Assembly (NCBI RefSeq): GCF_002305875.1
Contig: NZ_CP022098.1
Coordinates: forward strand, 8,618,001-8,682,000
Length of the DNA: 64,000 bases
Reading direction: 5' to 3'
Source of the DNA: Cystobacter fuscus
Lineage (GTDB): Bacteria > Myxococcota > Myxococcia > Myxococcales > Myxococcaceae
How positions within the stretch are numbered: the stretch's first letter is position 1; every line of letters begins with the position of its first letter. The notes under the pieces were generated by a model. That model saw only the letters and a program-made list of their open reading frames with translations. It did not search any database and had not been told where the DNA came from. Shown in pieces: positions 33,260 through 41,812 of this stretch. Both the position numbers and the translations under genes were made by a program.

Positions 33260-36200
33260 TCAGCCCGGCTCATCGGGCTTGGAGGGTGAGGCGGTGGGCG
33301 CCGGCGCACTGGGCTTGGGGCGGCGCAGCAAATCGTTTTTTACCGCGTTCAGCTCGGCGTGGGCACGAGCATAGATGTGTTGGACGGAATCTGGTTCCTT
33401 GCGCGCGGCCCCGGCCTTGAGGGTGGCCAGTTCGGCCTCCAACGTCGAGACCCGACCTTCCAAGCGCACGCGAGCCGCCCGGGCCACGGTGAGGTCCGAG
33501 GCCAGGCGCTCCCGCTCGGACATGAGGCGGGCCTTCTCCGCGGCGTCGTTCTGTTTCTCCAGCTCGGCCACGCGCTCCCGGGCCGTCTCCAGCTCGGCGC
33601 GAACGGACTCGAGCTCGGCGCGGAAGGCCTCGAGCCGGCCCTTCTCCTCCTGGAGCGAGGATTCGAGCGAGGTGACCTTGCCCGCGATGCGCCGCGCGGA
33701 CTCGAGTTGCAGGGTGAGCAGCTCCTGCTGCTCGCTCTCGGAGGCCAGCCGGACGCGCGTCTGGTCCAGTTCCTCGCGCAGGTTTTCCACGAGGACGTCC
33801 CGATCCTGAAGCTCCGAGCGAGCCGCCTCGAGCGCGTCCGCGTCCAGCCGGGCCTGGGCCTGGGCGGCCTCGAGGGTGGCCAGCCGGGCGCGCGCGGCCT
33901 CCAGCTCGTCCCGGAGACCTTCCAGCTCCATCCGGCTCTCCACGGCATCGCGCTTGCGGGCCTCGCGCTCGGCGGAGGCGGCGGCTTCACGCGCCTGGGT
34001 CTCGGCGAGCCGGGCCTCGGTGTCCTCGAGCTTCTCACGGGCCAGACGCAGGTCGGCCTCGTGCGCCTGGGCGGTGGCGGACAGCTCGGCGAACGAGCGC
34101 TGCTCCTCTTCCAGGCGCGCCTCGAGAGCCTCCACCCGGAGGCGTCGCGCCTCCCCTTCCTCCCGGGCCGACGCCAGCGCCGCTTCCAGTGACTCGCGCA
34201 CCTCGGCGAGGAGCGCCTCCGCCTCCTGACGCTCCGCGGCGAACAGGCCCTCCAGCTCGGAGCGCTGCCGCTGCTCGGCCGCCAGCTCCTCCTGGAGGAT
34301 GCCCAACGATTCCACTGCCTGGGCGCGGCCCTCGCGCTCGGACTCCAGTCCGGCCTCGGCGGCGGCGAGCGACGTCGCCACCTCGGCGTGCTTCGTCCGC
34401 TCGGTGTCGAGTTCCGCCTGCACCCGAGACAGCGAGGCCTCGATGGCCGCCCGGCCGTCGCGTTCCACTTCCCAGGCCGCGCTCATGTCGGTGAGCGACT
34501 CGTCCGTCTCGGCGCGCTTCGCCCGCTCGGTGTCCAGCTCCTCCTGGACGCGCGTGAGGGAGTCCTCGAGACTGGCTCTCGCCAGCCGCTCCTCGGCGAG
34601 CTGCTCCTCGAGGGCCGCCAGGGACGTGTCCACCTCGGCCCGCCGCCGCTGCTCGTCGGCCCGTGTCTCCTCGGTCCGCGCCAGCGACTGCTCGGCCTGT
34701 TCCCGCCCCTCGCGCTCCGAGGCCAGGGTCTCCTCGAGCACGACGAGCCGGGAGCGTTCGGCCTCCAGCTCCGCGCGGAGCGACTCCAGGGCGTGCTCGG
34801 TCCGCTGCTGCTCGGCTTCCCGCTCCGCCCGCGCCTGGAGGAGCGAGTCCCGGGCCTCGTCGCCCTGGGTCCGCTCCGCCTCCCACTCGGCCTGGAGCCG
34901 CGCGAGCGACTCCTCGGAGAGACCCCGTGCCTGTTGCTCGGCCTCGAGCGCGATCCGGGTCTCGGCCAGGGCCTCTTCCACCTGGGCCCGCTGCTGGCGC
35001 TCCGCCTCGAGCTCCTCCTGCGTCCGGGCCCCTTCGCGCGCCGCCTGGACGTGCCGCTGCCGCGTCGACTCGAGCTGCTCGTGGGCCTCGGCGAGCGCCT
35101 CCTGGGTCTCCGCCAGGCGCTGCTGCTCGGCCGTGAGTCCGGACTGGGCCAGGGCGAGGGACTCCTTCAACCGGAGCCGCGCATCGCGCTCCAGCCCGAG
35201 CTCCACGAGCGTCCGCTCCCGCTCCTCGTCGGCCCGGACCCGAGCCTGCTGCTCGGCCGCGATGTTGCCGTGGGTCGCCTTCAGCTCCTCCTCGAGCCGG
35301 GAGATGGACTCGATGTCCGAGGCCCGCACGCGCTCCAGCTCCGCGAGGGACTCCTCGACCTCCGACACGCGCCGCCTCAGGACGCCGCGCTCATCCGCCC
35401 ATTGCTGACGTTGCGCCTCCAGACCGGAGAGGGCGCGCTGGGCGTCGCGCCGCGCGGCCTCCTCCAGACGAAGCTGGTGCTCCAGCTCCGCGAGCCGCCG
35501 CGCCTGATCCTCCCGCTCGGCCCGCTCCTGCGCCGCCTCGGCCGTGGCCTGCTCGGTGCGCTCGCGCTCCTGGGCCACGGCGTGCTCCAGCCGCCCCTCG
35601 GCGAGCCGGCGCTCCTCCTCGATGGTCTCCTCCAGCTCCGCCGCGGCGCGTACGCGCTCCTGCTCCAGCGACGACAACCGGGCGCGCGCCTCGGCGAGCT
35701 CCTGTTCGAGTCGCGCGGCCGCCGCCCGGAGCAGTTCCTGGGCGCGGGAGTGCTCCTCGCCCTCGGCGTTGAGCCGCTGCACCTCGGCACGTGCCGCGGT
35801 GAGCTCGGTGTTCACGCCGCGCAACTCGGCCTCGCGCGCGGTGAGACGCAGCTCCGCGTCGCGCCGTGCCGCCTCCGCGGCCGAGACCCGCCGGGAATGG
35901 GCCTCCAGCTCCCGGGACACGCGCGACAGGTCGGCGTCCTGCAGGCGCAGGGACTTCTCCGCCGCCTCGCGCGCGTGCTCGGCGCGGGCCACGTCCGCCT
36001 TGAGCATCTCCACGGCGGCCAGTGCCGTCGAGTGCTGCTCGGCGAGGCGCACCTCGCGCTCCCGCGCCGCCTCCAACTGCCGCCGCGAGTCCTCGGAGTA
36101 CTCGCGTGCGCGCTCGGCCCCGAGCCGATCCTTCTCGCGCTCGACGCGCACGCTGGCCAGCTCGTCGCGCAGCTCGCGCTGATCGGCGTACGCCTGGGCC

Positions 36201-37324
36201 AGACGCCCGCGGGACTCCTCCAGGGTGGTGCTCAGCTCCTCGAGACGCGCGCGCTCCAGCCGCATCGCCTCCTGGGCGCCCAGGGCCTGGGCCTCGAACT
36301 CCTTGCGGGCGCGCTCGGCGGACTCCACCTCCAGCCGCTGCTGGGTGAGGCGCTTGTCCGCGTCCGACAGGCGCTCCATGGCCACCTGGAGCTCCAGGCT
36401 CGTGCGGCGCAGACGCGAGGCGAGCTCGTCGCGCTCGCGGGCGGAGTCGGGAGTGCCGCGCGCCTGCTCCAGTTGCGCGGTGAGGCGGGCCACGTCGCTC
36501 CGGGCGGACTCCAGGGCGGGCTGGAGGGCGAGCACCTGGGCTTCGCGATCCATCAGCTCCGCGCGCGCCCGGGCGAGGGACTCCTTGAACTTGCCGGCGC
36601 GCTCCTCCCAGCTCTTGCCGCGCTGGGCCACTTCATCGAGCTTGCCGCGGGTGAAGGCGAGCGGCTCGGGGGGCAGTTGCACCCAGGTGGGGTCCACGAT
36701 GCGCGCGGGATCATGCCCCGCGACGACGAGGAAGTAGGCGGCATCGCTCCCGTGGATGAGGGTGCCATCGACCTGGAGCCCATCGCCCTTCTCGAAGGCG
36801 AGCTGGTAGCCCAGCACGGGAGACTGGGTGGCCACCTCCACGTGGGGGAAGTGGGGCGAGAGCGCGTCGAGCAGTTGCCCGTACGTGGGCGGCGCCTCCT
36901 CCTCCACCTCCATGAGCTGCCAGAGGGCGAGCCCCGCGCCATTGCGCAAGCCGCCCACCAGATGGCCCTGCCGGCTGACCAGGCGCGTCAGCTCGGCGAG
37001 CAGCGTGGGAGCGCGCACGTAGGGGGCGAGGTCGGCCACGAGCACCAGATCGAAGCTGCCGGGCTCGAGGTCGTCGTAGACGTTGGCGCGGAAGCGCAGC
37101 GAGGGGCCACCATGGGCCTTGTGGGCGGCCTCCACGGCGGCGACGTCGGCGTCGCAGGCCACCACGGTCCGGGCCCCGCGCTCGAGCAGGAAGCGCGCGC
37201 TCTCCCCACCCGTGGTGGAGACCGCGTCCACTTCCAACACACGGCGGCGGGCGAAGAGGCTCTCCGCGAAGATGTACCGGGGCAACAGCTCACTGCTGCC
37301 CAGGCGGCGGAATGTAGGGTGCAT
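33260..37324 (-). CDS. Giant coiled-coil protein with pseudo-methyltransferase head
   Basis: 1354 residues. The first 225 or so resemble a class I methyltransferase fold (FDLVLVADLAPYVRAPTLLA, HLVGGLRNGAG), but motif I is VLEVDAVSTTGGESARFLL rather than the usual GxGxG loop, so catalysis is doubtful. From about 245 to 1320 the chain is an almost unbroken coiled coil, with clear repeats in the middle (units of roughly 25-30 residues with EAE, ERxxR and SLxxxxEEL elements). A Pro-rich tail ends it. The layout of a degenerate enzyme-like head plus long coiled coil recalls the motility and polarity proteins AglZ and FrzS of Myxococcus, but those have receiver heads. The ATG at 37324 starts the run to dapF. 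Confidence 0.8.
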   Translation of the reverse strand: MHPTFRRLGSSELLPRYIFAESLFARRRVLEVDAVSTTGGESARFLLERGARTVVACDADVAAVEAAHKAHGGPSLRFRANVYDDLEPGSFDLVLVADLAPYVRAPTLLAELTRLVSRQGHLVGGLRNGAGLALWQLMEVEEEAPPTYGQLLDALSPHFPHVEVATQSPVLGYQLAFEKGDGLQVDGTLIHGSDAAYFLVVAGHDPARIVDPTWVQLPPEPLAFTRGKLDEVAQRGKSWEERAGKFKESLARARAELMDREAQVLALQPALESARSDVARLTAQLEQARGTPDSARERDELASRLRRTSLELQVAMERLSDADKRLTQQRLEVESAERARKEFEAQALGAQEAMRLERARLEELSTTLEESRGRLAQAYADQRELRDELASVRVEREKDRLGAERAREYSEDSRRQLEAAREREVRLAEQHSTALAAVEMLKADVARAEHAREAAEKSLRLQDADLSRVSRELEAHSRRVSAAEAARRDAELRLTAREAELRGVNTELTAARAEVQRLNAEGEEHSRAQELLRAAAARLEQELAEARARLSSLEQERVRAAAELEETIEEERRLAEGRLEHAVAQERERTEQATAEAAQERAEREDQARRLAELEHQLRLEEAARRDAQRALSGLEAQRQQWADERGVLRRRVSEVEESLAELERVRASDIESISRLEEELKATHGNIAAEQQARVRADEERERTLVELGLERDARLRLKESLALAQSGLTAEQQRLAETQEALAEAHEQLESTRQRHVQAAREGARTQEELEAERQQRAQVEEALAETRIALEAEQQARGLSEESLARLQAEWEAERTQGDEARDSLLQARAEREAEQQRTEHALESLRAELEAERSRLVVLEETLASEREGREQAEQSLARTEETRADEQRRRAEVDTSLAALEEQLAEERLARASLEDSLTRVQEELDTERAKRAETDESLTDMSAAWEVERDGRAAIEASLSRVQAELDTERTKHAEVATSLAAAEAGLESEREGRAQAVESLGILQEELAAEQRQRSELEGLFAAERQEAEALLAEVRESLEAALASAREEGEARRLRVEALEARLEEEQRSFAELSATAQAHEADLRLAREKLEDTEARLAETQAREAAASAEREARKRDAVESRMELEGLRDELEAARARLATLEAAQAQARLDADALEAARSELQDRDVLVENLREELDQTRVRLASESEQQELLTLQLESARRIAGKVTSLESSLQEEKGRLEAFRAELESVRAELETARERVAELEKQNDAAEKARLMSERERLASDLTVARAARVRLEGRVSTLEAELATLKAGAARKEPDSVQHIYARAHAELNAVKNDLLRRPKPSAPAPTASPSKPDEPG

Positions 37325-37425
37325 GAGGTCCAGCGGACGAGTATAGCCCCGGGGAGGATTGTCCCAAGCAAAGCACCGGGGTCAGGAGATCGCCTCGCTG
37401 CCCGGATGAAGGGAGAGCAAGCACC

Positions 37426-38241
37426 ATGAGTTCCCCGATGAGTCCCTCCCAGCACCGGCCGAGCCTCGGCCGCCGGGCCACGAGCGCCTTCACGCGGCTT
37501 CTCGTCACCCTGCTCGTGCTGGGCCTGGGGGCGGCGGTGGTCTTCCTGCTGTCGCAGCTCAACGCGCGCACCTTCTCGCTGGCCCAGGAGAACGGGCAGT
37601 TGGTGGTGATGAAGGGCCGGCTGTTGCCCACGGGGGCGGTGCCCTACCGGCCCGGGGATGCGCGGCTGGCGGACGCCTATGCCCCCCTGGGGGTGGAGGG
37701 CCGGGACGTGAGCATGCTCGTGGAGCGCAAGTTCACCGAGCGCGACGAGCTGGACCGGGCCCTCTTCCCGCTCCTGGAGTCGCTCGCCCAGCCCAAGGTG
37801 CAGTCGGATGACCCGGCCGTGCTGGAGAAGGGGCTGTACTACCTGCGGCGCGCGGAGCTGCTCACGGGGTTGACGGAGGAGCAGCGGCGCTCGCTGGGGA
37901 CGATGAAGACGGAGGTGGCCTTCTTCCAGGCGAAGCAGAAGCTGGAGGAGGCGCGGCGGGGGGTGACCGAGGCGCTCACGCAGCTCAAGCTGGCGGCGGA
38001 GAGCCGCAACCGGAACACGCAGCGGGCCAACCAGATGCTCACCACCGTGGGGCCAGCGGCGCAGGCGCTGGAGAGGGCCCTGCGGGCCGTGGACGCGAGC
38101 TTCGAGGGAGCCGACGCCCCCCCGCTGCCCACCCCGGCGCCCGCCCCCGCTCCCGGGAGCGAGGCCACACCGGCCGGGACTCCGCCGTCCACCGGACCGG
38201 CTCCGGGCGCCACCGGCGAGGCCCCGGGCACGGCGCGCTGA
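37426..38241 (+). CDS. Membrane-anchored protein with coiled region and Pro/Ala-rich tail
   Basis: 271 residues. One N-terminal membrane span (TRLLVTLLVLGLGAAVVFLL) follows a Ser/Arg-rich cytoplasmic start. The middle is helical and charged (about 85-210) and the last 40 residues are Pro, Ala and Gly. It resembles proteins annotated only as IF-2-like in myxobacteria, from composition rather than homology to the initiation factor; I assign no function. It diverges from the giant coiled-coil gene by 101 bp, so they may share a regulatory region. Confidence 0.7.
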   Translation: MSSPMSPSQHRPSLGRRATSAFTRLLVTLLVLGLGAAVVFLLSQLNARTFSLAQENGQLVVMKGRLLPTGAVPYRPGDARLADAYAPLGVEGRDVSMLVERKFTERDELDRALFPLLESLAQPKVQSDDPAVLEKGLYYLRRAELLTGLTEEQRRSLGTMKTEVAFFQAKQKLEEARRGVTEALTQLKLAAESRNRNTQRANQMLTTVGPAAQALERALRAVDASFEGADAPPLPTPAPAPAPGSEATPAGTPPSTGPAPGATGEAPGTAR

Positions 38242-38292
38242 GCACGTGGCCGCGCGAGCGGTATAACCGCCGGGTCCGAGGAGGCGTGCGAC

Positions 38293-38823
38293 ATGACGAT
38301 GACCCCGGTTGTTCCCCCGGAGATGAAGAGACTCGAGCCGTTCGAGAAGAGCCTGCGTGAGGCGGGACGGAGCTACCCGGAAGTCACCGAGGACTTTCCC
38401 TGGGGCCATCCGACGCTGAAGGTGAAGGGCAAGGCGTTCGTCTTCTTCTCGCTGAGCGAAGAGGGACTCTCGCTGTCCGTGAAGCTGCCCCAGTCGCACG
38501 GCGCGGCGCTGATGCTGCCCTTCGCCGAGCCGACCGGGTACGGGCTGGGCAAGAGCGGCTGGGTCACCGCGCGCTTCGGCGCGAAGGACACGCCTCCGGT
38601 GGACATGCTGCGGCGGTGGCTCGACGAGAGCTACCGCGCCGTGGCGCCCAAGAAGCTGGTGGACCGGTTGACGGGGGGCACGGACACGCCGCGCCCGGCC
38701 GCTCCGGCGAAGAAGGCGCCCGCCACGAAGGCCACCGTGAAGAAGAGCGCGGCCGGGAAGGCCCCGGCGAAGAAGGCCGCCGCGAAGAAGCGCACGGCCA
38801 GCAAGGCCCCGGTGAAGCGGTAG
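38293..38823 (+). CDS. MmcQ/YjbR-family protein with histone-H1-like lysine/alanine tail
   Basis: 176 residues. Residues 1-115 match the MmcQ/YjbR fold: DFPWGHPTLKVKGKAFVFF, the LSLSVKLP strand, and GLGKSGWVTARF. The last 50 or so consist of Lys, Ala and Pro with AKKAPA, KATVKK and AKKAAAKKR elements like eukaryotic histone H1 tails or AlgP/Hc-type proteins. The tail suggests non-specific DNA binding added to a YjbR domain. The ATG at 38293 is used; the next codons MTMTP offer a second. It converges on hpt with an 11-bp gap. Confidence 0.85.
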   Translation: MTMTPVVPPEMKRLEPFEKSLREAGRSYPEVTEDFPWGHPTLKVKGKAFVFFSLSEEGLSLSVKLPQSHGAALMLPFAEPTGYGLGKSGWVTARFGAKDTPPVDMLRRWLDESYRAVAPKKLVDRLTGGTDTPRPAAPAKKAPATKATVKKSAAGKAPAKKAAAKKRTASKAPVKR

Positions 38824-38834
38824 GCCGACCGCGC

Positions 38835-39368
38835 CTACTTGCCCTTCATCACGCCGATGAAGGGCAGGTTGCGGTAGCGCTCGGCGTAGTCGAGGCCGTA
38901 GCCCACGACGAAGACGTCGTCGATGACGAAGCCCTTGTAGTCGATGGGGATCTTCGCGCGGGCGCGGGCGGGCTTCTCCAGCAGCGTGCACACCTTGAGC
39001 GACGCCGGGTGCCGGGCGTTGAGGTTCTCGAGCAGGAAGCTCATGGTGAGCCCCGTGTCGATGATGTCCTCGATGATGAGCAGGTGCTTGCCCGCCATGG
39101 GCTTGCTCACGTCGGTGGTGATGCGCACCTCGCCCGTCGTCTCGGTGCCGCCCTGGTAGGAGGACACCCCGAGGAACTCGATCGTCAGCGGCAGGTCCAC
39201 GTAGCGCGCCAGGTCCATGGCGAAGAACGCCGAGCCCTTGAGGACGCAGACGAGCGTGAGCTCCTTGCCCTGGTAGTCGCGGGTGATCTGCGCGCCCAGT
39301 TCGCGCACGCGCGCCTGGAGCTTCTGCTCATCGATGTGGATGCCGACGTCCTGCTCGAAGAAAGCCAC
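38835..39368 (-). CDS. hpt: Hypoxanthine phosphoribosyltransferase
   Basis: 177 residues. It converts hypoxanthine or guanine plus PRPP to IMP or GMP. The PRPP loop is LLIIEDIIDTGLTMSFL, the pyrophosphate-binding loop is VLKGSAFF, and the purine-binding end is VGYGLDYAERYRNLP. All family elements are present and the length is normal. It is the third gene of a salvage run tdk-upp-hpt, 10 bp after upp. Confidence 0.95.
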   Translation of the reverse strand: MAFFEQDVGIHIDEQKLQARVRELGAQITRDYQGKELTLVCVLKGSAFFAMDLARYVDLPLTIEFLGVSSYQGGTETTGEVRITTDVSKPMAGKHLLIIEDIIDTGLTMSFLLENLNARHPASLKVCTLLEKPARARAKIPIDYKGFVIDDVFVVGYGLDYAERYRNLPFIGVMKGK

Positions 39369-39378
39369 GGTCCGACCT

Positions 39379-40194
39379 CTACACGTACGCGTTGTTCATG
39401 ATCTCCCCGAAGCCGCCGCCACCGGGGACGATGTACTGCCGATCATCCAACCCCCGCTCCTTCTCCCACAACTCCCCGGGCACCGTGCCGAACACTTCCG
39501 GTGGGGACAAGCCCCGGTCCAGGCGCAGGGCGTACACGCTCAGGTCGGGGTGCTCGCGGGTGACGCGCCGCAGGAACTCGGGGGTGACGATGAGGTGCAG
39601 GCTGAGGATGCGCCGGGGGGTGCCGGCCACCTGGTTCTTGTACAGGCTCACCGCGGTGCTCAGGCTGCCGCCGGTGGCGCCCATGGGATCGGGGAACAGG
39701 AGGAACGCGTCGTCGACGTCTCCGCCCAGCTTCGCCCCGCCGATGTTCGTGCCCACCACGATGTCCCGGGAGTCCGTCGTCCGGCTCATCATGATGTGAT
39801 CCTGTCGCACCCGCGCGGGCTCCAACGTGGTGTTGAGCAGATCGTACGCCACCTGGGAGGGCAGCGTGCCGGCCCGGGCGATGTTGACCGTCACCGCGCG
39901 CACGGAGGGATCGAGCACCTCGCCCTGGTAGATGCCCTGGGGCGTGGAGTCGATCATCCGCGTGGCCACGGCCACGCGCGTGCGGGGGAACTCCGCGTTG
40001 AGGACCGTCTTCAGCAGGTCCGTGTAGAGCAGGGCCACCAGCCGGTTGATCTCCGGCTGGGTCGTCCCCTTGGCACACAGCCGGGCGAGCTGGGAGAGCA
40101 GGAACGGATTGCCCACCAGGTGGACCTGGGGCCCGTAGCGGTGGGGCAGCTCGTTCAACTGAAAGGGGATGTGGGAGTAGAGCGGGTCGTGCAT
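39379..40194 (-). CDS. upp: Uracil phosphoribosyltransferase family protein
   Basis: 271 residues. The PRPP-binding loop LFPDPMGATGGSLSTAV is the UPRT signature, and VNIARAGTLPS matches the conserved catalytic-region loop. It makes UMP from uracil. The chain is about 60 residues longer than the usual bacterial enzyme of 205-210, with a different C-terminus (WEKERGLDDRQYIVPGGGGF, in which the uracil-binding YIVPGGGGFGE motif is present). The ATG at 40194 is chosen. It follows tdk by 19 bp. Confidence 0.85.
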   Translation of the reverse strand: MHDPLYSHIPFQLNELPHRYGPQVHLVGNPFLLSQLARLCAKGTTQPEINRLVALLYTDLLKTVLNAEFPRTRVAVATRMIDSTPQGIYQGEVLDPSVRAVTVNIARAGTLPSQVAYDLLNTTLEPARVRQDHIMMSRTTDSRDIVVGTNIGGAKLGGDVDDAFLLFPDPMGATGGSLSTAVSLYKNQVAGTPRRILSLHLIVTPEFLRRVTREHPDLSVYALRLDRGLSPPEVFGTVPGELWEKERGLDDRQYIVPGGGGFGEIMNNAYV

Positions 40195-40213
40195 GCGCTC
40201 GGGCCTCGCGGGC

Positions 40214-40816
40214 TCAGTCCTTGAAGAGCTCGAGCGTCTGGGGAGGGGTGGCCTCGGTGGGCTCGGCGCGGTGGCACTTGCGGCAGCGAGCCTCGTAGGC
40301 CCCGGCTGCCCCCACCACCACGCGCTCGCCCCGGTCCACCAGCCGCTGGGAGCGGTGGGCGGGATTGCCACATACCACGCAGATGGCGAGCTGCTTGGTC
40401 ACGTACTCGGCGACGGCGAGCAGCTGCGGCATGGGCTCGAAGGGACGGCCCTGGTAGTCCTGATCCAGCCCCGCGACAATGACCCGCAGGCCACGGTGCG
40501 CCAGCGCCTCACACACGGCCACCACCTCGGAGCCGAAGAACTGCACCTCGTCGATTCCCACCACCTGGGTGCGGGGGGACAAGTGATGGAAAATTTCTTC
40601 AGCCCTCTCGATGGCCACGGAGGTCAATTTCAACTGGGAATGGCTGACCACCTGCGTCTCGTCGTAGCGGTTATCCAGCTTCGGCTTGAAGACCTGGACC
40701 GCCTGCTTGCCGTAGACGGCGCGCTTGACGCGGCGAATCAACTCCTCCGTCTTTCCGGAGAACATCGAGCCGCAGATGACCTCTATCCACCCGATGTCTT
40801 TGGGAAATTGGTACAC
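40214..40816 (-). CDS. tdk: Thymidine kinase
   Basis: 200 residues. It phosphorylates thymidine. The Walker A-like P-loop is GSMFSGKTEELIRR, the lid region has the Walker B-type VVGIDEVQFF, and the zinc pair is CVVCGNPAHRSQR with CRKCH near the C-terminus. This is the type II (short) family. The start is the GTG at 40816 (encoding MYQFPKD), which aligns with known N-termini; its ribosome site is weak, and an upstream ATG at 40939 adds residues with no similarity. First gene of the nucleotide-salvage run. Confidence 0.93.
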   Translation of the reverse strand: MYQFPKDIGWIEVICGSMFSGKTEELIRRVKRAVYGKQAVQVFKPKLDNRYDETQVVSHSQLKLTSVAIERAEEIFHHLSPRTQVVGIDEVQFFGSEVVAVCEALAHRGLRVIVAGLDQDYQGRPFEPMPQLLAVAEYVTKQLAICVVCGNPAHRSQRLVDRGERVVVGAAGAYEARCRKCHRAEPTEATPPQTLELFKD

Positions 40817-40980
40817 GCGAGAAGCTCGTTCCGGGCGGTGACGACAGCGACAGCCACCTCTTTCACGACCCCCCCGGGACGTCAACTTTCCGGGGACCCG
40901 CCTCCCACGCCCCCCGGCGCCCATGCCCCTGGCAAGCATCTTGAAGAGGAGTGCTTCGGGTTCAAACGGTGAGGTGACGG

Positions 40981-41349
40981 GTGGCGGCGACAGCGCAGAT
41001 GCAGGAGTCGAGTTGGGCGGGTATCGAGGGGGCTTCGTTCCACATCTCGCCGGCGGCGGCGCTGCTGGTGGTGCTCAACCTGCTGGACGGGCTCTTCACC
41101 CTGACGTTTTTACAGATGAACGTGGCCGAGGAACTCAACCCTCTGATGCGGGTGGCCTACATGCACTCGCCGCTGTCGTTCATGGCGGTGAAGCTCACCA
41201 TCGTGAGCCTGGGACTCGCCCTGCTCTGCCTGCACCGCTCCATGCGGCTGAGCCAGCGCGCCATCCAGGCGGGCGCGGCGCTCTATACGGTGATTGACAT
41301 CTACCACCTGGCCTTCCTGGCGCACATCGTCCACGAAATCGTCGCGTGA
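40981..41349 (+). CDS. DUF5658-type small membrane protein
   Basis: 122 residues with a GTG start. Three hydrophobic spans (about 24-44, 62-84 and 92-116) predict an inner-membrane protein, with NLLDGLFTLTFL and AEELNPLM as the conserved DUF5658-like segment. No known function. It lies directly after the tdk region, in the opposite direction. A possible hairpin follows at 41363. Confidence 0.65.
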   Translation: MAATAQMQESSWAGIEGASFHISPAAALLVVLNLLDGLFTLTFLQMNVAEELNPLMRVAYMHSPLSFMAVKLTIVSLGLALLCLHRSMRLSQRAIQAGAALYTVIDIYHLAFLAHIVHEIVA

Positions 41350-41362
41350 CGCACAACCAGTC

Positions 41363-41395
41363 CAGACAGACTTGCTTTTCCAGGCCTGTCTGTTT
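41363..41395 (+). terminator. Weak hairpin after the DUF5658-like gene
   Basis: CAGACAG (41363-41369) and CTGTCTG (41386-41392) pair perfectly around a 16-nt loop, with TTTC after. It could instead be part of the spoVG leader. Confidence 0.35.
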
Positions 41396-41440
41396 CAGGC
41401 TTCTCCCAGCGCTTGGATCCGAAGGGTCCTTGGGGGGACC

Positions 41441-41743
41441 ATGAACATCACCGACGTCAAGGTATATCCGGTTGAAGAAGACAAACTGAAGGCCTACGTG
41501 ACCATCACCCTGGACCATTGCTTCGTCATTCGGGACTTGAAGGTGATCCACGGAGCCTCGGGCCTGTTCATCGCCATGCCCGCCAAGCGGCGCAAGGACG
41601 GGACGTACAAGGACATCGCCCACCCGCTCAACGCGGACACCCGCACACAGATGGAGCGTGCCATTCTCCTGGAGTACGAGCGGCATCAGCAGACGAGCAT
41701 GGGAGCGATGGGCTCGTACCACCTGGAAGCCGTGGCCGACTGA
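41441..41743 (+). CDS. spoVG: SpoVG-family regulator
   Basis: 100 residues. The whole chain matches SpoVG: MNITDVKVYPVEEDKLKAYV, the VIRDLKVIHGASGLFIAMP core and the DIAHPLNADTR end, a family that binds DNA or RNA and affects sporulation and virulence genes. The ATG at 41441 follows a ggggggacc site. SpoVG in a spore-forming myxobacterium is suggestive, but a sporulation role is not shown by sequence. It is upstream of prs, as in Bacillus (see findings). Confidence 0.93.
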   Translation: MNITDVKVYPVEEDKLKAYVTITLDHCFVIRDLKVIHGASGLFIAMPAKRRKDGTYKDIAHPLNADTRTQMERAILLEYERHQQTSMGAMGSYHLEAVAD

Positions 41744-41812
41744 GCCTGGGATTGCACGCTGGCGGTGGAAGGATCTTCCCTTCCGCCACGGGGCGCGCTA
41801 GGAGCGCGCCCC

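Noticed and set aside
34388-37429. 1013-codon plus-strand open frame over the coiled-coil gene
   Set aside because: Its Leu/Gly/Arg-rich repetitive composition is the antisense reading of Glu/Ala/Arg-rich coiled-coil codons, with no start context or family match.
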